DNA from: Aurelia coerulea
Lineage: Eukaryota; Cnidaria; Scyphozoa; Semaeostomeae; Ulmaridae
Length of the DNA: 64,000 nucleotides
Assembly (NCBI GenBank): GCA_039566865.1
Contig: CM076949.1
Span: 13,679,501-13,743,500, forward strand
Direction of reading: 5' to 3'
Of this stretch, positions 43,129-54,595 are shown piece after piece; position 1 is the stretch's first letter; every line of letters begins with the position of its first letter. The position numbers were made by a program, and so were the translations under genes. The notes under the pieces were generated by a model. The model made no database searches and had not been told where the DNA came from. It saw only the letters and a list, made by a program, of their open reading frames with translations.

Positions 43129-43427
43129 TAGTAATACCGGGTGACCCAGAAAAAAGTGACCCAACGCAATCTGTTATAGAAAAAAAGTGACAGATTGATA
43201 TATTTCAAACGTTGTTCAGTCGCTAAAAGACCAGTCTACATTATGGATATTTTTTGCAATTTTTTTGGGCACGGGAAAGTTTCCGAATTAAGGATTTTGA
43301 AGAAAAAGGCAGCCTTGAAATTCTCAAAAAGCCGTCAAAAACAGGGGATCGATTTGAACCCATTTCAGATCTTCAAAACAACGAGGAGCTTGCTTTATTC
43401 TGCCTGAGAATATTTTCAAGTACCTAA

Positions 43428-46400
43428 GCTTCAGGATATAGAACTGTTGCAGAGCAGCTTAAAAAGTTTCATGATATTGGTGAGCTTCCTTCTTCCCTTC
43501 GTGCAAGGACTGGCCTAGAAAGTAGCGAGGTACTAGCTGGCAATCTCTTGCAAAATGAGGCAAAATTCCACAAGCGCTGCAAAAACAAGTATGACGAATA
43601 CCATTACGAAAGGGTATGTAAGAAAAGGAAGAAACAAACAGCTGATGTTGAAATTTCTCAGGCCCCACCTAGCACACGCAGAAGGTACAGCGCTGATAAT
43701 TTTAAAGTTAGATGTTTTTTTTGTGAAAAGGAGGATTTGGAAGTAAATTTGACAAATGCGCAAACGCTTGGCCTTGATAAGAATGTTCGTGACGCGGCAA
43801 GGGAGCTCTTCGATGAAAAACTCTTGGCAAAATTAAGCGAAGGTGACATGGTAGCAGTTGAGGCCCGATATCATAAGCAATGCCTTGCTGCTCTTTACAA
43901 CCGTCAGAGAAGTTTTCATCGAACAAAGTCTGTTCGTCAAACAGAGGAAGCTATTAGAAAAGGGGTGGTATTGGCAGAGATTATTGACTATCTTAGAGAC
44001 ATGATAGAATCTTCCGCTAATATTTCCGTGTTCAAGTTAAGTAGTTTGAAAAAGCTCTTTTGCGATCGCCTTCTGGCCTATGGTGCTACTTCAGAATATG
44101 TCAAGAATGTGCACAGCACTCGCTTGAAGAATGATATTATACATCATATTCCAGAGCTTAGGGAAGAAAAACAAGGGAACAATGTTCTCTTAACCATCAG
44201 GGAAGAAACTGGTGCAGCGATTTATCAAGCATGCCTGCAGAATGACCAGGATGATGGAATTTGTCTTTCCAAAGCTGCCAATATCATCAGGAAACAAGTT
44301 TTTTCACATCAGATTGAGGACCCCGCCAAACTCCTTGTACCTCAAGAAGCTTCAGTACCGCCCTCCCTTGTCACTTTGATAAGTATGCTCATCAGCGGAA
44401 CGAGCATAACAGATGCGTTATCTACATCAACACACAAGGCTGCACTTACAATAGCCCAATTAGTAAGGTTCAATATGGTGAAATATAAGCGATCAACTAC
44501 CACCACCAAGAGTACACGACATAGCAAGGAGCAAGAAACACCGTTTCCACTTTATCTAGGGCTGATGATTCATTCTAAAACAAGAAAGAAAGGACTCGTT
44601 TGTCGCCTTGCAGAGTACGGAACGTGCGTCTCCTACGATCGGGTACAGCAGGTCCAAACTACAATTGCAAAGCAAATTTGCCAGAAATACCAGCAACAAG
44701 GCATTGTTTGTCCACCGTGTCTGAAAGAAGGATTATTCACCACTGCAGCAATCGATAACATCGACCACAATCCTTCATCTGTCACTGCAACAAACTCATT
44801 CCATGGCACCAGTATTTCTATCTTCCAGCACCCCGATTCAGAGACTGAAATGGTGTTACCAGATTTACAAGAAACGGATGAAGCTTCTAATATAGAGCTA
44901 AAGCTTCCAGAAAGTTACACGTCTCTCCCTCCAACTAAAAGTTTTGCAGCCGAATTTCCTTTGCAGTCAGTGAATCCTTCCAGTGTCACCTCTAAACGGG
45001 CAACGGATGAATCACTTGAATGGCTTTCAAATTTAAAGTCACTTAATGAAGGAAATAGCTCTATTGACGTAAAGAATCGTTTATCTTGGTCAGGCTTTCA
45101 TGCAAACAGAATCCTGGACACTCCAGTGAAGTCACATTCAACCCTACTTCCTTTGTTGAAAGATTCTGTAAATTCTACTGCAATGGTACGGCATACAATG
45201 GACATCATCAAGAATATTTTGCTAAGATTGAATTCCGATCAAGCACCTGTTGTTACTGCTGATCAGCCAGTGTATGCGTTGGGAAAACAAATTCAATGGA
45301 TGTACCCAGCAATTTACGGGGAAGACCATTTGCTGATGATGCTCGGCACCTTGCATATCGAGATGGCCTTTTTAGATGCGATAGGTGATTGGCTGGAAGG
45401 AAGTGGTTGGATAGAAATCTTAGTCAAAGCGCAGATCAATTCACCTGGGCGTGCAGAGTCTTTTCTATCGGGAAGACAAGTAAAGCGAACAAGATACACA
45501 CATCAAGTTTCTTGTGCAGGCCTGTATTTGCTACTCCAAAACGCACACCTTCGAAGTAATTCCAGCCATCCATTAGAGAGCTGGATATCTCAACGCCTTG
45601 AAGAATCAGTCCAATTCAAGTATTGGTACACAGTGATAGAATTGGAGTCAATTCTGCTTCTCTTGGTTCAAAGCGTTCGGGTATCGAACTTTGATATGTT
45701 TGTGAGTGCCCTTGAACAGATTGCACCATGGATGTTCTCATTAGACCATACCCATTACGCACGATGGCTACCGATATTCATCAACGACCTCAAGCGATTA
45801 AAGGAGAGGCATCCTCAAATCTATGAAGAATTCAAGAAAGGCCATTTTACATCGAAGAAGACTAGCAGAAAATTGTCAAGTATGCCCGAAGATCAGGCCC
45901 ATGAGCAGAATAACAAAATTGTGAAGATAGATGGTGGAGCAATAGGCATCTTAGAAAATGCAACTGCATTAATCAAGTGGATGATTGCAGGTCCTGAGAT
46001 TGCGAGGTTACTTCAATTATTTGAGGACTCGACCGACAATGAAAAGGACGACCTCAGCCATAATGAAGACACTGATGCACACGAAAAACGCTTTCGAAAA
46101 GATGTCATTTTATTCAAAGACACATTTGAAGAGCTTGGAAATCCTTTCGAAGAGAATGATATTCTTGTAAATGCTGTGAGTAAAACCATAATGGATGAAG
46201 GTGCTGCTGAATCGGTCAGATTAGCCTTTGTCACTGGACAGACCCAATATCAGCAATATGTACATGAAAGGCTTGTGAGTTGTAAAGTTTCTATTTATTC
46301 AACGATCTCAAGAAACAAACTCTCCTTGTTCAGACAGAGGAATTCAATCGCCACTTCAAAGTCAAAGCTAAAAGCAGTTTCATTAAAGCAAGATCGCAAG

Positions 46401-46502
46401 TTATTTGCATCACTGTATGTTGCCTGCCAGTCAAGAGAAAGCGATCTTGGAGAGTCTTTCTCACATGAAAATCATGCGTATCCTCCATCATTATCGGAAT
46501 AA
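43428..46502 (+). CDS. PIN-like/CXC gene, exon 1 part 1: zinc modules and long central region
   Basis: Open from about 43428, just after an in-frame stop, to TAA at 46500-46502. No ATG fits the start; an acceptor-like 'cctaag' suggests an upstream exon. From 43548, Cys/His pairs are HKRC (H8, C11), CFFC (C56, C59) and HKQC (H109, C112), an HxxC followed by a CxxC...HxxC module. The region after is unannotated, with Q/S-rich patches and motifs IQWMYPAIYGEDHLL and WLPIFINDLKRL. I recall long uncharacterised proteins of this build as multicopy in cnidarians and molluscs. The frame continues unchanged past the TAA into the PIN-like part. Confidence 0.75.
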   Translation, partial: ASGYRTVAEQLKKFHDIGELPSSLRARTGLESSEVLAGNLLQNEAKFHKRCKNKYDEYHYERVCKKRKKQTADVEISQAPPSTRRRYSADNFKVRCFFCEKEDLEVNLTNAQTLGLDKNVRDAARELFDEKLLAKLSEGDMVAVEARYHKQCLAALYNRQRSFHRTKSVRQTEEAIRKGVVLAEIIDYLRDMIESSANISVFKLSSLKKLFCDRLLAYGATSEYVKNVHSTRLKNDIIHHIPELREEKQGNNVLLTIREETGAAIYQACLQNDQDDGICLSKAANIIRKQVFSHQIEDPAKLLVPQEASVPPSLVTLISMLISGTSITDALSTSTHKAALTIAQLVRFNMVKYKRSTTTTKSTRHSKEQETPFPLYLGLMIHSKTRKKGLVCRLAEYGTCVSYDRVQQVQTTIAKQICQKYQQQGIVCPPCLKEGLFTTAAIDNIDHNPSSVTATNSFHGTSISIFQHPDSETEMVLPDLQETDEASNIELKLPESYTSLPPTKSFAAEFPLQSVNPSSVTSKRATDESLEWLSNLKSLNEGNSSIDVKNRLSWSGFHANRILDTPVKSHSTLLPLLKDSVNSTAMVRHTMDIIKNILLRLNSDQAPVVTADQPVYALGKQIQWMYPAIYGEDHLLMMLGTLHIEMAFLDAIGDWLEGSGWIEILVKAQINSPGRAESFLSGRQVKRTRYTHQVSCAGLYLLLQNAHLRSNSSHPLESWISQRLEESVQFKYWYTVIELESILLLLVQSVRVSNFDMFVSALEQIAPWMFSLDHTHYARWLPIFINDLKRLKERHPQIYEEFKKGHFTSKKTSRKLSSMPEDQAHEQNNKIVKIDGGAIGILENATALIKWMIAGPEIARLLQLFEDSTDNEKDDLSHNEDTDAHEKRFRKDVILFKDTFEELGNPFEENDILVNAVSKTIMDEGAAESVRLAFVTGQTQYQQYVHERLVSCKVSIYSTISRNKLSLFRQRNSIATSKSKLKAVSLKQDRKLFASLYVACQSRESDLGESFSHENHAYPPSLSE

Positions 46503-47353
46503 GGCAAGCTAAGGAAAGGGAGCAAAGCAGATTTTCTTCAAATTCTCGAAACATATGGTGAAACAAGACTCGATTGTCCAAAAACGACAGCAACAGTGAT
46601 TGATGGTGCAGCATTGGTTCAAATGACTCTGCCAGGCGATGTTAAAACATTCGGGGAGTATTGTTCAAAGTTATTTGTACCAAAGGTTCTACAGGAGCTA
46701 CGAGCTGATGGCCGCCGACGAGTAGACGTCGTTTTCGATCGATATTTGCCAAAAAGTCTTAAGTCTGAAACAAGGGAAAAGAGAGGAGATGGTATTAGGG
46801 TATCTGTTCGTGAATCAACACCTATTTGCAAAAATTGGCGTCAGTTTCTACGAGTTGATATGAACAAAGAGGAACTCTTTACGATGCTAGCAACAGAGCT
46901 TGGAAAACAACATGCAAACGAAAATATCATTATTGCAACATCTCTTGAAAATGCAATCTGCAATCATGTTTCAGTCAATTTGGCCTCGCTTGCGCCATGC
47001 AACCATGAGGAAGCCGATACAAGGGTATTCCTCCACACCCTTCACGCTGCCAGGTCAGGCCATCTTAAAATCTCCATACGAACAGTTGATACTGATGTGG
47101 TCGTCATAGCTCTATCAGTATTCGATCAACTGCAAATAGAAGAGCTTTGGATAGAATTCGGTACTGGGGTTCATAAACGTTGGCTTCCAATTCATGAGTA
47201 TGCTGCAAAACTTGGAATTCGAGTTTGTGCTGCAATTCTTTTTTGGTATGCATTCACAGGATGTGATACAGTATCTTCGTTTGGTGGCCGTGGGAAGAAA
47301 ATGGCTTGGGATACATGGAAAGCATACCCAGATGCAGCAAACGTCTTCTTGAG
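46503..47353 (+). CDS. PIN-like/CXC gene, exon 1 part 2: PIN/FEN-like acidic domain
   Basis: Same frame as the upstream block, separated only by TAA. From Met at 46596, acidic residues sit in spaced motifs: D3 (MIDGAALV), D44 and D48 (VDVVFDRY), E138-E139-D141 (HEEADTR), D165 and D167 (TVDTDVVV) and D224 (TGCDTVSS). This resembles the metal-binding layout of PIN/FEN-type nucleases, so a nuclease role is inferred, not shown. The exon ends at donor AG|GTATTT (47354); splicing to 47815 keeps the frame (FLRLSEFG). Confidence 0.72.
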
Positions 47354-47814
47354 GTATTTTCTATTTCTGTTGAGCTAAATATTTTTCACAATTCTGCAAT
47401 GTTCAATTGGTGGCAGCTTATAACTTTACTGGGCTCTAGAAACCTTGATATTGAAGTCAAAGGACCTATATATAGGGAAAAGTAGTGGATTCTTGTGAAG
47501 ATTACTTACTCCTGCAGTTAAACTTGTCATGTTTCATTATATTTCACTTTAATCCATCTTTCCAGCAGCACACAGAATCACTTCACGGGAATAATATATT
47601 GCTACTCTGCTTTGTATAATGAGGAAAGCTATCTTCAAGGAATTTCTTGCCTCGATGGTTACGCCCAGTAGAAAGATGTTCGTAGAGTTTTTAGTAGCTT
47701 TACTTTTTATTTCATGTTATACTCTATTATTTTCGTGTTCAACGTCTGTACAGTTTTGCTAAGATATCATTAGCTAAAAGTCAATGTTGAAAAACTATTC
47801 AACTCTTTGTCCAG

Positions 47815-48023
47815 GTTATCAGAATTTGGAACACACCAACTGAATGAAGGCGATATGGAACTTCTCGAACGAGTTCTGCTATACGACAGATCAAGTTCTC
47901 TACACACCGTAAACGAGTGTCGAAGAGCACTATTTACCTCAAAAGGACGTGATATTGAATGTATACCACCTACAAGAGAGATGCGTTGGTTCATCATTCC
48001 AGGAGAGCTATACTGCAAGGCGG
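47815..48023 (+). CDS. PIN-like/CXC gene, exon 2
   Basis: Preceded by acceptor 'ctctttgtccag' and followed by donor GCGG|gtaaga. Reads LSEFGTHQLNEGDMELLERVLLYD, then CRRALFTSKGRDIE and PPTREMRW. Reading phase is compatible with both neighbours, strong support for a genuinely spliced gene. Confidence 0.75.
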
Positions 48024-48147
48024 GTAAGACATTTCATTCAATGTTATATTAGATAGCTGAATTATGTGACAATGTAATAACTTTTCGATCGTAGGATCAT
48101 AAAATAGCGTAGCTGTACGTTTAAACCACGATGTTAGTATTTCAAGC

Positions 48148-48370
48148 ATATGCTCAGATACCAGATGTCAATGAATGGGGATGGAAACGAAACGAAAATG
48201 ACATATCGCCAAGGTGGATGTTGAATGCGGAGGCCTCAAAAGCATGCTATGAACTTGTAAGATGCAGCTGTAAGCGGAATTGCTCCTCAAGATGCAAATG
48301 CAAACAATATCGTCTCGAATGTATTGAACTCCGCAAAGGTGTAGGACAATGCTCAGATGTAGATGAATAA
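48148..48370 (+). CDS. PIN-like/CXC gene, exon 3: tesmin/TSO1-type CXC domain
   Basis: Acceptor 'tagtatttcaag' at 48147. Reads IPDVNEWGWKRNE, then a cysteine cluster C-x-C-x3-C-x3-C-x-C-x6-C beginning at VRCSCKRNC, the pattern of tesmin/TSO1 CXC DNA-binding domains (one repeat rather than the usual two). Stop TAA at 48368-48370. The domain suggests DNA or chromatin targeting of the upstream PIN-like domain. A tandem repeat starts about 60 bp downstream. Confidence 0.75.
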
Positions 48371-48427
48371 GGACAACACAAATATATATCTTTTCACTTG
48401 ATACGTTTGTGTGTGTTACAGTGGTCA

Positions 48428-49200
48428 GTGTACCCAAGTCTGAAAATAGCACAAGGGGCAAATTTTAGCGTGCATGTACATCCAGTCTTTTTCAGCGTAT
48501 CGAGGTGTCTGCCCCTACCAATTTTCACGCTGGTATCACAATTGGTTGCCCATTAAATAGAAGAACCGCCTTTGGGGTTTGGAACCTAGTACCACCGTCT
48601 AAAAGTGGAGTTTGTGAGCATTTTCCAGCTTGGGTCTACATCTTATCCTCTTCAGCATATCAAACTGCCCATGTGTCCCAATTTTCATACTTGTATCACA
48701 ATTTGCAGCAGAATTATAACGATTATCACTTTTTGAGGCCTGGGACCTAGTACCCCCGTCTAAAAATAGCACTTGGGGGCATTTTTCAGCTGGGGTCTGC
48801 ATCTAATCCTTTTCAGCATATCAAACTGCCCATGTGTCCCAATTTTCATACTTGTATCACAATTTGCAGCAGAATTATAACGATTATCACTTTTTGAGGC
48901 CTGGGACCTAGTACCCCCGTCTAAAAATAGCACTTGGGGGCATTTTTCAGCTGGGGTCTGCATCTAATCCTTTTCAGCATATCAAACTGCCCATGTCTAC
49001 CAATTTTCATGTTGGTATCATAATTTGCAGCAGAATTATAACGATTATCACTTTTTGAGGCCTGGGACCTAGTACCCCCGTCTGAAAATAGCACTTGGGG
49101 GCATTTTTCAGCTGGGGTCTGCATCTTATCTTTTTCAGCGCTCAAAACTACCCCAGTGACCGAAGTTTCATGCTGGTATCCGATTTTGCACAACAATTTT
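48428..49200. repeat. 161-bp tandem repeat, about 4.8 copies
   Basis: The unit contains 'gcctgggacctagtaccccc', 'aaaatagcacttgggggcat' and 'catatcaaactgcccatgt'. The inner copies are nearly identical; the first and last are diverged. Three minus-strand frames starting MQTPAEKCPQVLF repeat every 161 bp and are repeat translations. Confidence 0.95.
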
Positions 49201-50157
49201 GCTAACAGCCCTGACTATAGATACATCATGCAAATGCAAACAAATAGGAAAAAGATACATAAATGTAATACGCAAAGTTCCCCATGCAAATATTAGCATG
49301 TAATTTATCATGTCAAAATGATGCAAATACCAGCGTAATAAGCTAAATTCGGGAGGAAACTTCACGTAATACCTCAATGTTGATACTAAAATTCAACTAC
49401 CCTCTGCTACCATGTAGTGGATTTGACGTGCGGCCCATAGACACAAAAGGGAAACGAATCGGCGCACACCGCCAACACACGAGGAAACTGCATGCAGAAA
49501 ACTGAAAACGCCAGCTAAGCGTCACCAGGGACGAAACGTTTTGGGGGTCTCCTGAGTCTCGATGACTTCCTTACAGATTTCCTTTGAGATTCGTGAACAT
49601 GCAGACATATCCTTGTAACATGCAGACATATATTCATGGTATTGACGTCAGTTTTGTTTGGATTTCACCACATATCCTGCATACTATAAGAAGGGCTTGC
49701 CGAAGAAAATAATTTCTTGACTTTTATTCAGACTCTAGCCGATTTCTTTCATCTCGAATTTTCTATTGTTGGTACTGGCTATTTTGAAGTTGTATTTGGT
49801 ACCTGGCTTTATGGTTCCGGGTACCAACCAAAACGGTGCTGGGTACTGCCCCCTTGCCCTTCTGGTACCTGGTACCTGGTACTGCCCCCTTGGCACCGTG
49901 GTACATTTTACTTGTCTCCATCCTCTGATAAAATAGAATTATCAAGTGATAATGAAGTTCTCTTTGATAAACCTAGTTTATCGAAGAGATGTTGATAATC
50001 TCAGTTTCTCAGTTGATAATCCCAGATTATCGTGATAAACCTAATTTATCAAAATGATAATCCTAGTTTATCAGTGATAAACTAGGATTATCAGGTTTTT
50101 GTGATTTTTGCGTGCCATATGCGTCGATCATCGGATCCGAAGATGCTTGCGGTGACG
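49201..50157. repeat. No gene; GGTAC and GATAA repeats
   Basis: 49775-49905 has clustered GGTACC/GGTACTG motifs. 49925-50100 has about 12 GATAA/TTATC units, including the palindrome CCTAGTTTATCA-GTGATAAACTAGG near 50065. The remainder shows nothing. Confidence 0.6.
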
Positions 50158-50580
50158 AATTTATTATTATTATTTTATTATCATTATAAAATTCTTTAAA
50201 GGTGGTTCTTAAAACATAGCTCTACTATAAGAACTGATAAAGACCAACTATTTACAAAAACAAAATGAATTACAGTTCATGATAAATAACGTAAAATAAA
50301 ATACCCTAGTTACAAATTTTGCAACGGCAATTCTCTCCATGCCAATTTGTGTGTGCATGAATTGAAAGAGCTGATGGAGGCGGCAATTTTTGTATCATTA
50401 GGCAGGGAATTCCATAATATTCTACCATGAAAAGATAAACTATCTTTGCCAAAACTAGTGAATACGAATGAATGAATAGTTTTTTGAAGGCTGAAACACC
50501 ACAACACGACGTGCTTGAATTTATTCATGGCTAATAATATTTCATCCTGCCGTGCAGGACATTGTCAGGCCCGTTACATA
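50158..50580 (-). pseudogene. LINE 3' end with (AAT)n tail
   Basis: The minus-strand frame ending at 50310 (KDSLSFHGRILWNSLPNDTK, then WRELPLQNL) matches the C-terminal tail of Jockey/CR1-type ORF2 (FHGxxLWNSLP). It ends in an (AAT)n tract at 50158-50190, as these LINEs do. RT is absent. Confidence 0.75.
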
Positions 50581-51156
50581 ACAATTGCTTCATATCATGG
50601 CATAGGGCTCAAATCTTTCAAATCTTTAAAAAGGTTGGTGTAAAATTCTATGACATCTTTTGTTTGAATTGAATGGCTTGGAAGAGAGTTATGGTACTTT
50701 GATGTAAAGCTGCCGTGGACATTTTTCGATATTTTGACTTTTCCAAAAAGGGTGGCAATTAAATTAGTTTTGAAAAGATTCATGAAAAAATTAAAAGAGT
50801 TTGCTAGGTCTATAAGCAGTAAAGGTCTAAATATGTAAATAATGATGCATAATTTCATGTGTTTTAATGTCAAATGTGAATGGAAAAAAATCTTGATACT
50901 GCAATGAATCCTATTTCATGATGTTTTTTTATATTCAACATCAATATAAAAACTTGCAACAAAAATTACCTAAACACTACCTACAATCTACTTTACCACA
51001 CTACAAGGACGGGGGCAGGAGGAGCAAAATGTCATGTCTACCCCCTGGAATTAATATAAACTAAAATACAACTAATATAAACTACTATACATACCACGCT
51101 ACAACGAATACGGATATAAATGCTAATTATAAAAACATTTTACAAATAGATAGTTG
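50581..51156. other. No firm feature
   Basis: A 92-codon minus frame at 50595-50873 might be more of the LINE, but no motif is recognised. Confidence 0.35.
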
Positions 51157-51341
51157 AGCCGGTTTCACATTAGATGTCAGGCCAAAATATAATGGTGAAC
51201 AATCGGAACCCTGGCCGAGGAAACAACGACGACAACAACCGTCCCTGTCACTGCTCCCCACCCAAGGTCCCCATCGCTCAAGACACATCTATCGGGCCTG
51301 GATTTGTAATGATAAGCCTAACATCTAATGTGAAACAGGCT
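51157..51341. mobile_element. MITE, about 185 bp
   Basis: Inverted ends of about 26 bp share GTTTCACATTAGATGT; the ends read AGCCGG at left and CAGGCT at right. Target duplication unclear. Confidence 0.75.
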
Positions 51342-51450
51342 TGCAAAGAAATATATGGACAGGACTCTACGACAAGAAACTTTCAAAAATGGACTTGGTG
51401 GTTTAGTGACGTTTAACTAGATTTACGGTGATCTCAACTGAATCGACCAG

Positions 51451-52517
51451 TAGCCCTGTCCACAAGTTGCTCGAAATATCTCGAAAAATTGCTCACAAAT
51501 GCCTGAAAAGTTGCTCAAAAGTTGCCACTTTTTCAAAAAGTTGCTCAAAAGTTGCTAATCTATTGTCAATTTTTTTAAGGCCAAGTGCTATAGATGTATG
51601 AATAATTGGCAAATATGCATAAGATTAGCGCCAAGGATGCTTCGAAAAGTGTCTTTTTATTTCATTTCACCATTTTCTCTTATGAGGCAACTGCAGCATC
51701 CTAAAAGTTTGAGCCCCCCTTTTGACTCTAATAGTGTTGAAACCATGTAACACATCTTCAGTATTTCAGCAGGAACCATTTGTTGTTTGGAAGACCGTCC
51801 GCGACTTTTGATCCTTTCAGCCCGAAGGCTAAAAACTAACTAACTACGAATACGAACCTAATTTATACCGTTCTGACGACGTAAACAACTTCAAAATATT
51901 GTCACTAGTTTCGTTGTCCAATACGCAAGGGATTAATAATACTGTCCTCTAAAGACTCATTAACACTATCTATTAACCAACCATTGTCCAATTTAAGGCA
52001 AAACCATTTTCTAGGCAAAAACACCTTTTGTCCGATTTTAGGCAAAGAACTTTAATTAAAAACAACTTTGCGTAAACAACTATTGTTTCTAAACGCGTAA
52101 ACAAGTTTTTCGAAAAACAAGTATTGTCCCAAACGGACAATTACAAAAATGAGTGTATCGATTGTTTGTCTTCTGAACATTTGTTGCTTATAAACAACAA
52201 CAACCACAACAGCAACATTAATCATCGTTGTCATCATCGTCATCGTCATCATACTGATCATAGTCACAAATCATTAATTTCAAAGAGCAGTTCTTCACAA
52301 ACTAAGACGTTCAATCCCAGCCTGACCAGAAAACAGATCCTTTCCATGTCTAATTTTCATTACTGTTTCAGAGAATAAGCACAATATAAAAATAGTTCTA
52401 ATATTGCTAAAATAAGGACAAGTTTCTCAAAGTTGCAAAAGTTGCCAACATCCCTAAAAGTTGCCCAAAAGACTTCAAGTTGCCCGAAAGTTGCCGAGCA
52501 ACTTGTGGACAGGGCTA
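51451..52517. mobile_element. TIR element with 8-bp TSD, 1.07 kb
   Basis: TIR TAGCCCTGTCCACAAGTTGC, mirrored at 52517. Target duplication TCGACCAG at 51443-51450 and 52518-52525. Arrays of AAAAGTTGCYC follow the left end (51485-51560) and precede the right end (52430-52495), both on the same strand. The centre has a (CATCGT)-type microsatellite at 52220-52255. No transposase; the hAT group is likely from the TSD length. Confidence 0.9.
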
Positions 52518-53318
52518 TCGACCAGTTGCGTGGATGTAATGTAGAGTTAACTCGAGTATATTTCTGTTGAGGGCCTTTGGAAGGTCTTTATCACCATATA
52601 ATAAAAGTTGTGTCAAAACGTCATTTGAAAGATCGAAATGTCCAATTGATCGCAGCACGCAGCAAATCAAACACTATAGCGAGAAGATTTCGACGTTCAA
52701 CCTCAAAGGAGGGGCAGAGCAACAAAAAGTCAAGTGTTCCGTAGTCTCGATACCATTGTTTGTAGGGCACATTGGATTTATGGAATCCCTAAAATTGTGC
52801 TTGAATTTGTGAAAGCAAAACTTACTAAGATCCACTCTAAGTTGAGTCAGATAAGATAATCCTATTGGATCATGAATCCCAAAGATAGATTTAGCAGGGG
52901 GGGGGGGCCGATAATTGAAATCAGCTTTCTCTTAAAGATAGCGACCGATGGTGCAAGTCTAACCTCCGGATCTAGCCATTCCATTCTGACAAGCAATCGG
53001 GATAAAAACTAGATTTGAATTTTTCTGTCCTAGCCCTTATTCGCCCAATGACATCCTGATTGCAAAGAGAGTAATGCGGCTGCTGAAGTTGAGGGATTGG
53101 ATCAGTTGTATATTCAGGCATCAGATTATGTATCATTTCGTAAAACAACGTAAGGCGTCTACTCCATCTTCGGGAAGTCATTGATTCCCGCTGAAGTTCT
53201 GCGTACAACTTCTCTCGCGATTTCCCCCTCCACGTTCCTCTAACGGCTACAGCAGCAAAATACTGAACTGATTCCAACTTTTCCATGAAACTTGACAAAA
53301 TACTGTTACTGCTAAATT

Positions 53319-54303
53319 CAGGGGCGGATCCAGACCGGTTTCACCGGTTTCCGTGCATCGGTCAGATTTCCAAACCTAAGATAAATTTGTATTATCTGCT
53401 GGGTATCTGCCTAACTTTACAGAAAAGTAAAATAACTTGAACCTATTTTCACTCCGCAAACCAGTTTCAAGTCAAAAGGTGATAGTCTTCATAGGCATGA
53501 CATAGGGTACTTCTGCACAAAATTTCTCATAAACAATAAGCAACCTACATATGGCAGTCATTTGGCTTTATTTGCTATGGTTCTCCAGGAGGTATGTGAT
53601 TCGAAAGCTGCGTTATCAGTTTCAAGTTGCGCAACAGATTTGCACATTTGATTCACTTTGAATGGCTGTGACGTTTCGCAATTGTTTTGATATCAAGTCC
53701 TTGTAATCTGATGAACCAATAAGGGTTGAGTGAACCTGTCCAGCGACTTCCGTGAACCGGTCGACAATTGTTTGAAATCAGTGAACCTGTGTTGATTAGG
53801 AAGTAGACCGTTTCTGAAGGAAGTAAAATATGTTTGCAAAGGAAGTAGATTTTCATCGAATAGAAAAAGAACGAGAAGGGCCAGCAGACGGCAATGGCTG
53901 ACCCAGAAAAGGAAGATCTTTATCGACTTCACAGTGCCATCGAAGAGAAGAGTGAAGGAGAGATATAGCACACAAAACAAAAATACGAGTGTATTTTAGG
54001 AAGTTTTGAAGTTGAAGGAAGGCGTAAGAGAATTTAACTTAAATTCTAAGGGTCTGAGGGGTGACCAACATCGATGTGCCCAGACATTCGTCGATAAAGT
54101 TATTATGCAGCGGATGGGGGGTAGAAATCACATGGAAAAGCTCTAGACCTGCAGCCCATCATTATTTATGTAAAAGGGCGTTGCCCTTGTTTTCCGAGAG
54201 TCTGAAGGGCGTGGTCACGAAGAATTTTTCTGGGGGCTTCGCCCCCAGACCCCTTCTTAGCACCCTATAAACCGGTCAGAATTCAGGGCTGGATCCGCCC
54301 CTG
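53319..54303. mobile_element. TIR element, hAT-like ends, 985 bp
   Basis: CAGGGGCGGATCCAGACCGG at left; the mirror GGATCCGCCCCTG at right with AAACCGGT just inside. Flanking AAATT at 53314-53318 and 54304-54308 gives a visible 5-bp duplication, shorter than the 8 bp expected for hAT. No intact transposase frame. Confidence 0.82.
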
Positions 54304-54595
54304 AAATTCGCATACTTTGGCCTGAATATGATAGATAACATCTTCGTATTCCAGGTGGGGCCGCACATAGAGCTTAAATAATTCGTTTAGGGTATGTCTG
54401 GGTAGGTACTTGGAGAGATATTTCAGCTAACCGACACATTTCCTTGTTTTAGAGATAGCCGGTTGGATATGAGCCGAAAAAGAAAGCCTTGAGTCCATGA
54501 TAATTCCTAGATGTTTATGTTTATCCACTTTCATCACTGGAATATCATTAAAAACGAATTTCTGGATAATTGATTTCAATTCTTTTCGTAGAAAA

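Noticed and set aside
48599..49196. Repeated minus-strand proteins MQTPAEKCPQ
   Set aside because: Same translation every 161 bp; repeat artefact.
49505..49575. Possible hammerhead boxes (GACGAAACG, CTGAGTC)
   Set aside because: The second box does not match CTGANGA and no stems can be drawn.
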